NCBI RefSeq assembly: GCF_000614105.1
Contig: NZ_BAKH01000002.1
Location: forward strand, 1-64,000
Reading direction: 5' to 3'
DNA length: 64,000 nt
Source: Prevotella micans DSM 21469 = JCM 16134
Lineage (GTDB): Bacteria; Bacteroidota; Bacteroidia; Bacteroidales; Bacteroidaceae
Shown here in pieces: positions 36,983 to 46,845 of the stretch (position 1 is the stretch's first letter; each line of letters starts with the position of its first letter). The notes below the pieces were generated by a model, which worked only from the letters and a program-made list of their open reading frames with translations, had not been told where the DNA came from and did no database searches. The position numbers and the translations under genes were made by a program.

Positions 36983-39746
36983 TTAATGTGCTTCCAACCA
37001 ATTATTGCCCCAACCGGCGTCGGCAACGAGTGGTACATTTAATTCATAAGCGCGTTGCATCTCTTCGAGCACGATATTTTCCACCAAGTTCTTTTCTTCC
37101 GGAATAACTGAAAAATTCAATTCATCGTGAACCTGAAGAATCATTTTTGAACGTATATTTTCGCGTTCAAATCTTTGTTGGATATTTATCATCGCAACTT
37201 TTATTATATCGGCTTCCGAACCTTGTATTGGAGCATTGATAGCATTGCGTTCGGCGAAACCGCGCACGGTTGCATTATGACTATTTATATCGGGCAGATA
37301 ACGTTTACGATTAAACAAGGTTTCAACATATCCTTTCTTTCGAGCATCTTTTATCGACTTATCAATAAATTCTCGAACCTTAGGATAGGTATTGAAGTAT
37401 CCGTCAATTATTTTTCGAGCCTCCAAGTTCGAAATTCCCATTCGCTGCGCAAGCCCGAACGTCGTAATACCATAGATTATACCAAAATTAGCTTGCTTGG
37501 CCTTCTTGCGTTGCGTTTCTGTGACATCGTCGATATTTTCATGCCAAATTTTAGCTGCAGTGACCTTGTGAATATCTATGTTATTACGAAATGCCTCAAT
37601 CATATTTGGATCTTCTGAAAGATGTGCCATAATGCGAAGTTCTATCTGACTGTAATCTGCGGAAAAGAACAAACAACCTTTTTCGGGTATAAAACATTTG
37701 CGTATTTCCTTTCCATCATCGGTTCTGACCGGAATATTTTGCAGATTTGGTTCGCTCGACGACAAACGTCCGGTAGAAGTTGCAGCTTGATTGAACGACG
37801 TATGTATTCTGCCCGTGCGTTTATTTATAAGTTTAGGAAGAGCATCGATGTACGTACTAAGAAGTTTTTTCATCCCTCTGTATGCAAGAATATTTTCCAC
37901 TATCGGATGCTTTGCTTTGAGGCTTTGCAGAACCTCCTCGTTAGTTACATATTGTCCGGTGCGAGTTTTTTTCGGCTTGTCAACTATTTGCAGCTTACCG
38001 AACAGTATATTCCCAACTTGCCTTGGACTTGATATATTGAAACTCTCACCTGCAAGCTCATAAATATTTTGTTCGTAGCCGTTCATTCGTTCGTTGAATA
38101 TTCGCGACGTTTCATTGAGCGCTTCAGTGTCGAGGCAGACGCCATTGATTTCCATTTCAGCAAGAACAGGAATAAGAGGCATCTCGATTTTTCTGAACAA
38201 CTCGTCAGCTCCAGATTTCTTTAATTTATCTTTTAGCACGTTCTTCAAACGCAGCGTTATGTCGGCATCTTCGCAAGCATAATCGCAAACCTCGGTAGGG
38301 GAGAGGCTGCGCATATTTTTTTGATTCTTACCTTTAGGTCCTATGAGCTCGTCGATGTGTATTGTTTTGTAACCGAGCAACGTTTCGGCCAGATAATCCA
38401 TATTATGCCTCAACTCGGGTTGGATAACGTAGTGTGCAATCATTGTATCAAAGAACTCGCCACGGATGGTTATTCCATAATTGCGCAACACCTCATAATC
38501 GTATTTTATGTTTTGCCCAATTTTTTCAATCTCTTCATTTTCGTAGAGAGGCTTGAAAATTTTTACTCGTTTTTCGGCCTCGTTACGTTCAGGCGGAATA
38601 GAAACGTAGAAAGCCTCACCTTCTTCACAAGCAAAGCTCAAACCTACCAACTCTGCGTCGATTGCAGAGAGAGAAGTTGTTTCAGTGTCTAGACTAATAG
38701 AACGCTTTGTAATTAAAAAAGTCAAAAAGAGCACGAGCTTCTTCCTCACTATCAACGAGTTTATAATTATGTGGCGTAGTTTTAATTGTGTCGTAATGCT
38801 TTTCTTTTTGTTCATCCGGCTCATTCCCGGTATATTCTGCAAAGAGATTAAGTTCATCCTTTTGCTGAGCGAGATTTGAGAGGTTCCTGCCAACGAATTT
38901 ATTGTACATTGTACGAAATTCAAGTTCGATGAAAATTTTCTTAAGCTTCTCAGCATCTGGTTCAGTTATTTTCATTTCATCGAGCTTCACATCGATTGGC
39001 ACATCGGTACGAATAGTTGCAAGAAACTTAGACAGCTCAATGTCGCTTTTTGCGTTTTCAACTTTTTCTCTCAACTTCCCAGCTATTTGCTCGGTATTTT
39101 GCAGCATATTCTCAATCGAGCCGAACTGAGCTATAAGTTTCACGGCCGTTTTCTCACCAACGCCGGGACAGCCCGGAAAATTATCGGCACTATCGCCCAT
39201 CAGTGCAAGTAAGTCGATAACCTGTGTTGTACTCTCAATTCCGTATTTCTTTTCAATCGCCGATTCATCGAGCATTTCATACCCACCGCCATGACGTGGA
39301 CGAAACATATACACATTCTCACGCACCAGTTGACCGTAATCCTTATCTGGCGTAAGCATATAAGTTGCAATTCCTTCGTTCGAAAATTTCACGGCAAGCG
39401 TTCCTATCACATCATCGGCCTCAAAACCATCTACCTGAAGCACAGGCACATGCATTGCTTCCAGAATTTCTTTAATAATAGGAACCGAACGTTTTATATC
39501 TTCTGGAGTTTCTTCGCGTTGTGCTTTATAGTCTGGAAAGCGTTCGTGACGAAATGTTTTACCATAATCGAACGCAACCGCAATATGCGTAGGTTTTTCC
39601 TTCGTCAAAACTTCGTGCAGAGTATTGCAAAAACCTAATACAGCCGAAGTATTATCGCCTTTCGAGTTAATACGAGGGTTTTTAATAAAAGCGTAGTAAG
39701 AACGATAAATAAGCGCATAAGCGTCTATTAAAAAGAGTTTCGACAT
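36983..39746 (-). CDS. polA: DNA polymerase I, apparent frameshift at the proofreading domain
   Basis: Replication and repair polymerase. ATG 39746 starts SKLFLIDAYALIYRSYYAF, the 5'-nuclease domain, with ADNFPGCPGVGEKTA for DNA binding. At 38697-38702 the frame breaks after FFNYKAF, and resumes one base later with SLDTETTSLS, exonuclease motif I. The rest is complete: GQNIKYDYEVL and CDYACEDADI (3'-5' exonuclease), DYSQIELRIMAHLSEDP, KQANFGIIYG and QVHDELNF (polymerase). One extra base explains the shift; restored length is about 920 residues, normal for the family. The break is exactly between the 5'-nuclease and Klenow halves. Confidence 0.93.
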
Positions 39747-39808
39747 AATGGATAGATTGAATTTAGGCGTAAAATTACTAAAAACAAGCTCACTCTCATG
39801 TATTATAA

Positions 39809-39829
39809 TTAATTTTGGCTCAAAATTAA
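39809..39829. promoter_or_regulatory. Palindromic divergent promoter between polA and polyprenyl synthase gene
   Basis: A perfect 21-base inverted repeat, TTAATTTTG-GCT-CAAAATTAA. Each arm contains a TAATTTTG -7 element: one pointing right, 18 bp before the synthase ATG at 39836; one pointing left, about 74 bp before the polA ATG at 39746. Confidence 0.55.
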
Positions 39830-39835
39830 CTCCCA

Positions 39836-40816
39836 ATGGATAGTCTTTCTCTAATTCGCAAACCAATAGAATCAGAACTTTGTCGTTTCATCGAAATATT
39901 CGAAGAATCGCTAAGCCACAATAACGGACTCCTTCAACAAGCTTTGAAGCATATAAAAAACAGAGGCGGAAAACGAATGCGACCAATTTTGATTCTCCTA
40001 ATTGCTAAAAACTTCGGAAAAGTAACACTAACAACTCAAAACGCTGCCGTAGGACTCGAACTGCTGCACACAGCATCGCTTGTACACGACGATGTAGTAG
40101 ATGAAAGCGGAGAGAGGAGGGGACAAGCTAGCGTGAACGCAGCATACGATAATAAAGCTGCCGTTCTTGTAGGCGACTTCATCCTGTCTACAGCATTGCT
40201 TTACGTAAGTTATACAAAGAGCGACACAATCGTTAGAATGCTGGCACAACTCGGGCGAACACTAAGCGACGGAGAGATACTCCAACTAACAAATATCAGT
40301 AACCGAAACATCGAAGAAAGTACATACTACGAAATAATCAACCGCAAAACAGCAGCACTCTTCGCTGCCTGCGCCGAAATAGGAGCCGAATCGGCAGGAG
40401 CAAACCCCGAAATAGTTGAAGCAGCACGAAACTTCGGACATAACCTCGGAATAATGTTCCAGATTCGCGACGACATCTTCGATTACTATGACTCCGAAAG
40501 CGAGACCGGTAAACCTGCCGGCAACGACATGCTGGAAGGAAAACTAACACTGCCAGCCATATTTGCCCTCAAAAGCGAACAAAACGAACTGATGAACAAC
40601 ATAGCCGGTAAAGTAAAAAATAACACCGTATCGGCAAAAGAAATAGAACAGCTCGTAACATTCACCAAAGAAAAAGGCGGCATAGAGTATGCACGTAATC
40701 AAATGTATCTATATCACAAGCGAGCCATGGAATTCATCGAAAAATACGCGCAAAAAGGCCCTATAGGCGATTCTCTAAAAGCCTACCTGGATTTTATCAT
40801 CGACCGGCGCAATTAA
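39836..40816 (+). CDS. ispB: Polyprenyl (octaprenyl/solanesyl) diphosphate synthase
   Basis: A 326-residue all-alpha trans-prenyltransferase that makes the side chain of respiratory quinones (menaquinone here, judging by the anaerobic fumarate reductase). The first Asp-rich motif is LVHDDVVDESGERRG and the second is QIRDDIFDYYD; GGKRMRPILILL is the isopentenyl diphosphate site. Length suits long-chain synthases, but product length is not readable from sequence. Confidence 0.88.
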   Translation: MDSLSLIRKPIESELCRFIEIFEESLSHNNGLLQQALKHIKNRGGKRMRPILILLIAKNFGKVTLTTQNAAVGLELLHTASLVHDDVVDESGERRGQASVNAAYDNKAAVLVGDFILSTALLYVSYTKSDTIVRMLAQLGRTLSDGEILQLTNISNRNIEESTYYEIINRKTAALFAACAEIGAESAGANPEIVEAARNFGHNLGIMFQIRDDIFDYYDSESETGKPAGNDMLEGKLTLPAIFALKSEQNELMNNIAGKVKNNTVSAKEIEQLVTFTKEKGGIEYARNQMYLYHKRAMEFIEKYAQKGPIGDSLKAYLDFIIDRRN

Positions 40817-40872
40817 TCCACACGCAGCCTTATTCAGCCTCCTGCGACACGTTTCGCAACTAACAACATCCC

Positions 40873-41078
40873 ATCCAATTCTTTAATACACCAATTTAAG
40901 GCTCGATACACACAATCGAGCCATAAACCATGCACCGACAATCTCAATATAATCCATACTAACATAAACCACACCATCCAAAACTCAATACATTCTATCG
41001 ACCTTAAAACCGCACAATTCACAACCGAATATATCATATCGAGCAATAAACAAACTCCATCTATACACTGTATTTTTT
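40873..41078. repeat. Degenerate tandem array C with 41-bp period
   Basis: Units start at 40915, 40956, 40997 and 41038, each exactly 41 bp, with a worn 42-bp unit before them from 40873. Shared pattern: ATCGAG/ATCGAC-like start, TAAACC at offset 11-16, and CTCAATAT/GAATATAT near offset 30-38. A perfect 8-bp hairpin GGCTCGAT/ATCGAGCC (40900-40922) spans the first boundary. Identity between units is low to moderate. Confidence 0.6.
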
Positions 41079-41454
41079 ATTAATCTCTAAACACGGCATT
41101 TCTTTACTTGATATATTTTATATACCTTTGAACCAGGCATTTCAAAGCTCACAACTTTTTGTCGACCTTTAAAACATATCGTTATATATAATCGTAATCT
41201 AATTCACCTGAAAACACATTAAAGATTTGCTGTTAACACAGTAGTTATTCTTTTTTAGACAATTAGAAGCCTGAATAAAGAGTTCCCGCAAGTGAAACTG
41301 CAGATTCTTTAACCAAACGAATCGAACCATTAAAAAACTCGTTCCATATTTAAGAGATAAAATTGCAAAGTTAATTATCAGAACATTCTCTTTCTTGCTA
41401 AAGTTACGAAAGCTCATCCGAGCATTTTTTTCTTCTTGATAAAATGTATCCGTT

Positions 41455-41741
41455 AAAGAAATACCTGCTTTTTTAACCGCACAACTTACGGAGTTAAAAA
41501 AATACCCTCGTTTTTAATATTGCAATTCACGCAAACAAAAAAATCCCTCTGCCCAGCATTTGTCATTTTATCAAGAATAAAAACTCCCTCTTTCCTGTGC
41601 TTGTCATTTCATAAAGAGTAAAAACATACTATTTTCAGTACTTATCATTTATTCAATAATAAAAAACCCCTCTGATGAATCGGAAAAGTTTGCTCAAGAA
41701 AAAAAATACTCGCTAACCATATAAATAAAATGTCGTAAGAT
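41455..41741. repeat. Degenerate tandem array D with 41-bp period
   Basis: Units start at 41455, 41496, 41537, 41579, 41620, 41661 and 41701, so steps are 41, 41, 42, 41, 41 and 40. Each begins with an A-run of 5-7, then ACCCTC/TCCCTC/CCCCTC-like bases, a T-rich patch, and a TTGTCATTT or TTATCATTT near offset 24-31 in the central units. The block lies in the 1.14-kb gap between the polyprenyl synthase and DUF6261 genes, which otherwise shows no gene. Confidence 0.6.
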
Positions 41742-41960
41742 GTAAAACACAAAAGATAGAATAGAATAAGAAATATTCATGTCTAGACTACGATTTAACG
41801 GCCAGAAAACTTATCATTTGTTAAAAAACACACCAATCCGCCTCTATCATTAGACACATAAGCAGATATTACATATTTTCGCAAACAGAATAGTTTGATC
41901 TAATAATCAACTTGAATCAATTACTTTATATAGAATATTAACAACATAAAATCTTAGATT

Positions 41961-42929
41961 ATGGCTAAAGAAATTTCTATTATTAGTTTGACCGCCATTA
42001 ATAATGGCGCTCATTACAATTTTATGCAGTCAGCTGCAGAAAAAGCTAAAGACGATGCTAAAGTCTACGCCAAACTTAAAGATCAGGTTGACGCGCTAAT
42101 TGCAGCAGTTGCAAACGAAAACGCTAACCTCGTAAAAAGTAGAAAGAACTCTCAAAGCGATGTGATTAGAAAAGCAGACAAAGAGCGCGACGTCTACTAT
42201 AGAGGCTATAGAGCAGGTGTGAAAAATTTCCGTAATTTCCCCGAAGGAGCTCAAAAGAATGCAGCCGATACACTATGGCAACACATAATTGACTACGGAA
42301 AAATTGAACGCATGCAGCTCGATAGAAAAACCGGTATCCTCTCTAATTTCCTGGAAGATTTGGAATCCAAGTATATGGGCGAAATAAATTTCCTGCAACT
42401 GAATCTGTTCGTTAATAACTTGAAAACTGCTAACGAAAAGGTTCGTAAAACAGTTTATCTTCGCGACCACGAAAAATCGTCGGGAACAAAAAATGCACTC
42501 AAGCTGTCAAGAAAAGTAACCGATAACGCGTATCTGGCAATCGTGAGAAAAATCAACGCGTTCATAGAAGTCGACGGAACATCCGACTACGACGGATTCA
42601 TCTTGTTCATGAACGAGTTAATCTACAGATTTAAACATGAAGTTCTTCCGCAGAAAACAGCCGAAGAACGCAAACTTAAGAAACTCATCACAGCCTTCGA
42701 AGTAGCTAAAAAACTTGCATTAGGCACTCTAACATACACAGGAAGAAAAGGAAAAAACGAAGAAGGAAAGTATGTGTATCAGTTAATGGCCGGAAAAGAT
42801 AAATCTAAGATTAACTGGGTGGTTGTAGACAAAGATAGACTTTTGGAAGCTCCCGAACCGCCAAAACACAGCAAGGGCGGAAAGCACGAGAAGGAAAATA
42901 AACCCGATATTCCTCGCGAAGATGAATAG
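41961..42929 (+). CDS. DUF6261 family protein
   Basis: A 322-residue, highly charged, mostly helical cytoplasmic protein with no signal peptide, matching the Bacteroidales-restricted DUF6261 type: start AKEISIISLTAINNGAHYNFM, then AAVANENANLVKSRKNSQSDVI. The C-terminal tail is Lys/Glu/Pro-rich and looks disordered. Function is unknown. It is an orphan gene in a long non-coding region, with a 41-bp-period array both upstream and immediately downstream. Confidence 0.75.
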   Translation: MAKEISIISLTAINNGAHYNFMQSAAEKAKDDAKVYAKLKDQVDALIAAVANENANLVKSRKNSQSDVIRKADKERDVYYRGYRAGVKNFRNFPEGAQKNAADTLWQHIIDYGKIERMQLDRKTGILSNFLEDLESKYMGEINFLQLNLFVNNLKTANEKVRKTVYLRDHEKSSGTKNALKLSRKVTDNAYLAIVRKINAFIEVDGTSDYDGFILFMNELIYRFKHEVLPQKTAEERKLKKLITAFEVAKKLALGTLTYTGRKGKNEEGKYVYQLMAGKDKSKINWVVVDKDRLLEAPEPPKHSKGGKHEKENKPDIPREDE

Positions 42930-42946
42930 AACTCGTTATTCGCCAG

Positions 42947-43037
42947 TTAGCATTAAAATACACTGACTCGAGCTCGTAGCTCATCGATTAACACTAAAAT
43001 AAACTGACTCGAGCTCTCAGCTTGCCATTTAGATACT
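42947..43037. repeat. Array E: two 41-bp units after the DUF6261 gene
   Basis: Units at 42947-42987 and 42988-43028, both 41 bp, share TTAxCAxTAAAATAxACTGACTCGAGCTC. A third partial unit (TTAGATACTAAA) runs into the terminator. The start TTAG follows GCCA in two of the junctions. The array begins 18 bp after the DUF6261 stop codon. Confidence 0.75.
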
Positions 43038-43042
43038 AAAAA

Positions 43043-43070
43043 TCCCGTGATTCAGTTAAGAATCACGGGA
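43043..43070. terminator. Two-way terminator between DUF6261 gene and frdB
   Basis: Perfect 11-bp stem TCCCGTGATTC/GAATCACGGGA with a 6-base loop, and A/T flanks on both sides. It lies 30 bp from the frdB stop. Confidence 0.8.
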
Positions 43071-43099
43071 CAAAACCAACTCAATAAAACAAGAATTGA

Positions 43100-43899
43100 T
43101 TATTGCAGACAACCACGCCTGACAAATAATCGCAAACTTGTATTCTTAATCGGCAAACTTCGCTTAATGAATTCACGATTCAATCGCGCAATGTTTGCTA
43201 TCGACTCATTTTTCGGGCATTCAGCTTCGCAGGCACGAGTATTCGTGCAATTTCCGAAGCCTAACTCTTCCATTTTCATCACCATTGCTTTTGCACGACG
43301 TGCGGCCTCGGGTTTTCCTTGCGGAAGTAAAGCCAGCTGGCTCACTTTCGACGAAACGAAGAGCATCGCGGAACCATTCTTGCAAGCTGCAACGCAGGCA
43401 CCGCAGCCTATACATGTGGCACAATCCATAGCCTCATCTGCGTCGGGCTTCGAAATTAGAATGTTGTTAGCATCCTGCGCCTGACCTGTACGAACCGAAG
43501 TGTAACCTCCGGCGGCAATTATCTTGTCGAATGCAGAACGGTCGACCATACAATCCTTTATTACCGGGTAACCGGCCGAGCGCCAGGTTCAACCGTTATG
43601 ATGTCGCCGTCGCTGAATTTGCGCATGTAGAGCTGACATGTGGTTGCTCCTTGACCAGGTCCATGCGGGTGTCCGTTGATGTAGAGCGAGCACATGCCGC
43701 ATATTCCTTCTCTACAATCGTGGTCGAAAACGAAGGGTTCTTTGTTGTCTTCGATGAGTTGCTCGTTTAGAATGTCGAGCATTTCGAGGAAGGAGGTGTC
43801 GCCGGGAATATCTTTCATGTCGAACGTGTCGAAATGTCCTTTTTCTTTCGGACCGTTCTGGCGCCAAACCTTCAAAGTGAATGATATGTTTTTATCCAT
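43100..43899 (-). CDS. frdB: Fumarate reductase/succinate dehydrogenase iron-sulfur subunit, apparent frameshift
   Basis: Electron-transfer subunit between quinone and the flavoprotein. The N-terminal half (from ATG 43899) has the [2Fe-2S] ligands [10 protein letters not shown]; the C-terminal half has [14 protein letters not shown] and [13 protein letters not shown] for the other clusters. The frame breaks at about 43585: [10 protein letters not shown]-stop in one frame, while [11 protein letters not shown] continues in another. One missing T (CCT-TGG reduced to CCTGG) repairs it, giving 266 residues. It ends at a terminator and follows frdA by 17 bp. Confidence 0.9.
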
Positions 43900-43916
43900 T
43901 GTTCGTTATTCCTTTA

Positions 43917-45865
43917 TTATGATTTGTAGTTTCTGGTTTGAACCTTTATATACTGATAATCCAAATCTTCTTTGAGAAGCGTGGGAACTGCGTCGTCGGA
44001 ACCTTCATACTTCCAACAAGCTACGTACATGTAGTTTTCATCGTCGCGCTTAGCTTCTCCTTCTTCGGTTTGTGATTCTTCTCTGAAATGACCTCCGCAG
44101 CTTTCGTTACGATTTAGCGCGTCGTAGCTTCTAGTTCGCCCATTGTGATGAAATCGCGCAAGTGGATTGCCTTGTCGAGCTCGACGTTGAGACCTTCTTT
44201 CGAGCCGGGAATTCGCACGTGCTCGTTGAATTCTTTTCTAAGGTCTTTCAACATCTTGAGGGCTTTTTCGAGGCCTTCCTTGTTGCGTGCCATGCCGACA
44301 TAATCCCACATGATATGATAGAGCTTCTTGTGAATCGAGTCGACGCTTTCGTCGCCTTTTATATTATAGATTCTGTCCATCTCGGATTGAACGGCGCGTT
44401 CGGCTTCTTCGAATTCGGGCAGATCTGTTGAAAAGCGCGGAACAGTTATTTGGTCGCTCAAGTAGTTCTGCATTGTGTATGGAATAACGAAGTATCCGTC
44501 GGAGAGTCCTTGCATGAGTGCGGATGCTCCAAGACGGTTTGCACCGTGGTCGGAGAAGTTACATTCGCCTAGGGCAAATAGACCCTTGATTGATGTCTGC
44601 AGCTCGTAGTCGACCCATATTCCGCCCATCGTGTAGTGTATTGCTGGGAAAATCATCATTGGATTTTCGTAGGGATTGACGTCGGTAATTTCTTCGTACA
44701 TATCGAAGAGGTTTCCGTAGCGCTGCTCTACGCGGTCTTTTCCAAGTCGCTGAATTGCTTCTGAAAAATCCAGGAATACTGCCAAACCTGTGTTGTTCAC
44801 ACCGAAACCTTTATCGGTACGCTCCTTGGCTGCGCGGCTGGCAACGTCGCGAGGTACGAGGTTACCGAATGCTGGGTAGCGACGCTCCAAATAATAATCG
44901 CGGTCTTCTTCCGGAATGTCGCGACCTTGGAGTGTTCCTGCTTGGAGCTTCTTAGCATCTTCAATCTTCTTGGGCACCCATATCCGTCCGTCATTACGCA
45001 GAGATTCTGACATAAGCGTCAGTTTGGATTGCTTGTCGCCATGTACCGGTATGCAGGTTGGATGAATCTGCACGAAAGCGGGGTTAGCAAAGTATGCGCC
45101 TTTTCGGTAGCATTGCATCGCAGCGGTACAGTTGCATCCCATTGCGTTTGTTGAAAGGAAATAAGCGTTTCCATATCCGCCGGTTGCAATACAAACGGCA
45201 TGCGCAGCGAAACGAATCAGCTTACCTGAAACGAGGTCTTTGGCTATGATGCCTCGAGCTCGACCATCTATAATCACGAGGTCTTCCATCTCGGTACGGG
45301 TGTATAAATCTACAGTTCCGTTGTTCACCTCTTTCATTAAAGAGGAATATGCACCTAGAAGCAACTGCTGACCTGTTTGTCCTTTGGCATAGAATGTTCG
45401 GCAAACTTGCACTCCGCCGAAAGAACGGTTAGCTAGCATTCCACCGTATTCTCTTGCGAAAGGAACGCCCTGCGCTACACATTGGTCTATGATGGCTGCG
45501 CTGACTTCGGCTAAACGGTATACATTAGCTTCGCGTGCGCGATAGTCGCCGCCTTTAATGGTGTCGTAAAAAAGACGATAAACAGAGTCTCCGTCGTTTT
45601 GATAATTCTTGGCAGCGTTGATTCCACCTTGTGCTGCAATGGAGTGGGCACGTCGCGGAGAGTCTTGTATGCAAAGATTAATCACGTGGAAGCCCATCTC
45701 GCCGAGAGAAGCTGCGGCAGATGCACCGGCCAGTCCGGTTCCGACTACGATGATATCGAGCTTGCGTTTATTTGCTGGGTTGACGAGTTTCTGATGAGCT
45801 TTATAATTCGTCCATTTCTCGGCTAAAAGCCCTTCTGGAATTTTTGAATCTATTTGATTAGCCAT
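43917..45865 (-). CDS. frdA: Fumarate reductase/succinate dehydrogenase flavoprotein subunit, apparent frameshift near the 3' end
   Basis: Catalytic FAD-bearing subunit. FAD-binding [20 protein letters not shown] lies near residue 40, with [14 protein letters not shown] and [11 protein letters not shown] further on. The frame stops early after MGELEATTR at 44114, but shifting one base at about 44124 yields [18 protein letters not shown] and a normal C-terminus ending at 43917. Restored length is 649 residues, as in other Bacteroidales. One missing base explains it. In anaerobes this complex mainly reduces fumarate to succinate. Confidence 0.93.
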
Positions 45866-45896
45866 AATCTTATTTCAAAATTTAATGTATTAATAT

Positions 45897-46583
45897 TTAT
45901 GCGGCACAGGCATAGCTCGGTGCAAATCCCAGCCAGAATGCAAGAATCAAGAAGGCAAATACGCACATGAGAATAGTTACATAAACGAGTCCTATGCATT
46001 GCCAACGCTTTAGCCAAATCTTTCCACTCCAGCCAAAAGTCTGCATAGAACTCCAGAAACCGTGAGACAAATGAAACCACAATGCCAGAATCCAAAGAAG
46101 ATAGAGAACCGAATAAACCGGATTTGCAAATGTTTCCTGAATCCATGCAAAACCGTCTGCCGGATGATGCTTAACTTCAATGTGTGCTAATTCGGCAAAC
46201 ATCATGTGTCCCCAGAAATTATACAAATGCAATAATAAACCTATCAGAATGATTAAACCTAAAACAAGCATATTCTGACTTGCCCAACTAACTTCCGGAC
46301 GACGACTGCTAACTGCATAACGTTCATTGCCTCGTGCACGTCGATTCTGTGCCGTGAGAATAAACGCGTAAACAATATGAAAAACAGCAAGAGCTCCAAG
46401 TCCCATCGTACCGGCAACTGCATACCAGTTCGAACCTAGAAAGCTGCATATCATATTGTAAGCTTCCCCGGAAAAGAAAGCTGCAATGTTCATGCAACAG
46501 TGGAATGTCAGGAAAAGAATAAGGCAAATGCCGGTAGACGACATTACCACTTTTCTACCGATAGGTGAATTGATTAACCACAT
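45897..46583 (-). CDS. frdC: Fumarate reductase/succinate dehydrogenase cytochrome b subunit
   Basis: A 228-residue membrane anchor with five hydrophobic segments and several His that can ligate heme b (FLTFHCCMN, ALAVFHIVYAF, LLLHLYNFWGH, LWFHLSHGFWSSMQTF). It carries electrons from menaquinol to frdB. It heads the frdCAB operon, 31 bp before frdA, with a promoter element 170 bp upstream. Confidence 0.93.
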   Translation of the reverse strand: MWLINSPIGRKVVMSSTGICLILFLTFHCCMNIAAFFSGEAYNMICSFLGSNWYAVAGTMGLGALAVFHIVYAFILTAQNRRARGNERYAVSSRRPEVSWASQNMLVLGLIILIGLLLHLYNFWGHMMFAELAHIEVKHHPADGFAWIQETFANPVYSVLYLLWILALWFHLSHGFWSSMQTFGWSGKIWLKRWQCIGLVYVTILMCVFAFLILAFWLGFAPSYACAA

Positions 46584-46753
46584 AAATGTTTTGATTTTAA
46601 ATATTTAATTTGTTAGACTTAATTCTCAACTTGTAGATTGTTGTAGATGTGTTAATTTGGAATTAAAGCAAATGTGTTTATAACTCAAATTCATGCATAA
46701 ATCGACTCACTGTAATACCAAGATGTAAGTATATGATCTCGTTTCAAGCCGTG

Positions 46754-46761
46754 CAAAAATA
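46754..46761 (-). promoter_or_regulatory. Bacteroidetes -7 element for frdCAB
   Basis: TATTTTTG on the minus strand, implying a leader of about 165 bases before the frdC ATG at 46583. Confidence 0.45.
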
Positions 46762-46816
46762 CTATATTTTAATGATAAAGCAAATTGCGTCCTAAATAAT
46801 ATCAAATATTATTTCT

Positions 46817-46824
46817 TAATTTTG
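46817..46824 (+). promoter_or_regulatory. Bacteroidetes -7 element for the mnmG run
   Basis: TAATTTTG 21 bp upstream of the mnmG ATG at 46846; fits TAnnTTTG. Confidence 0.55.
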
Positions 46825-46845
46825 CTCGCCAATATAGAGTTAAAT

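Noticed and set aside
38690-38710. Programmed ribosomal frameshift in polA
   Set aside because: No classic slippery heptamer or downstream structure is evident, and six other genes have similar indels, so error is simpler.
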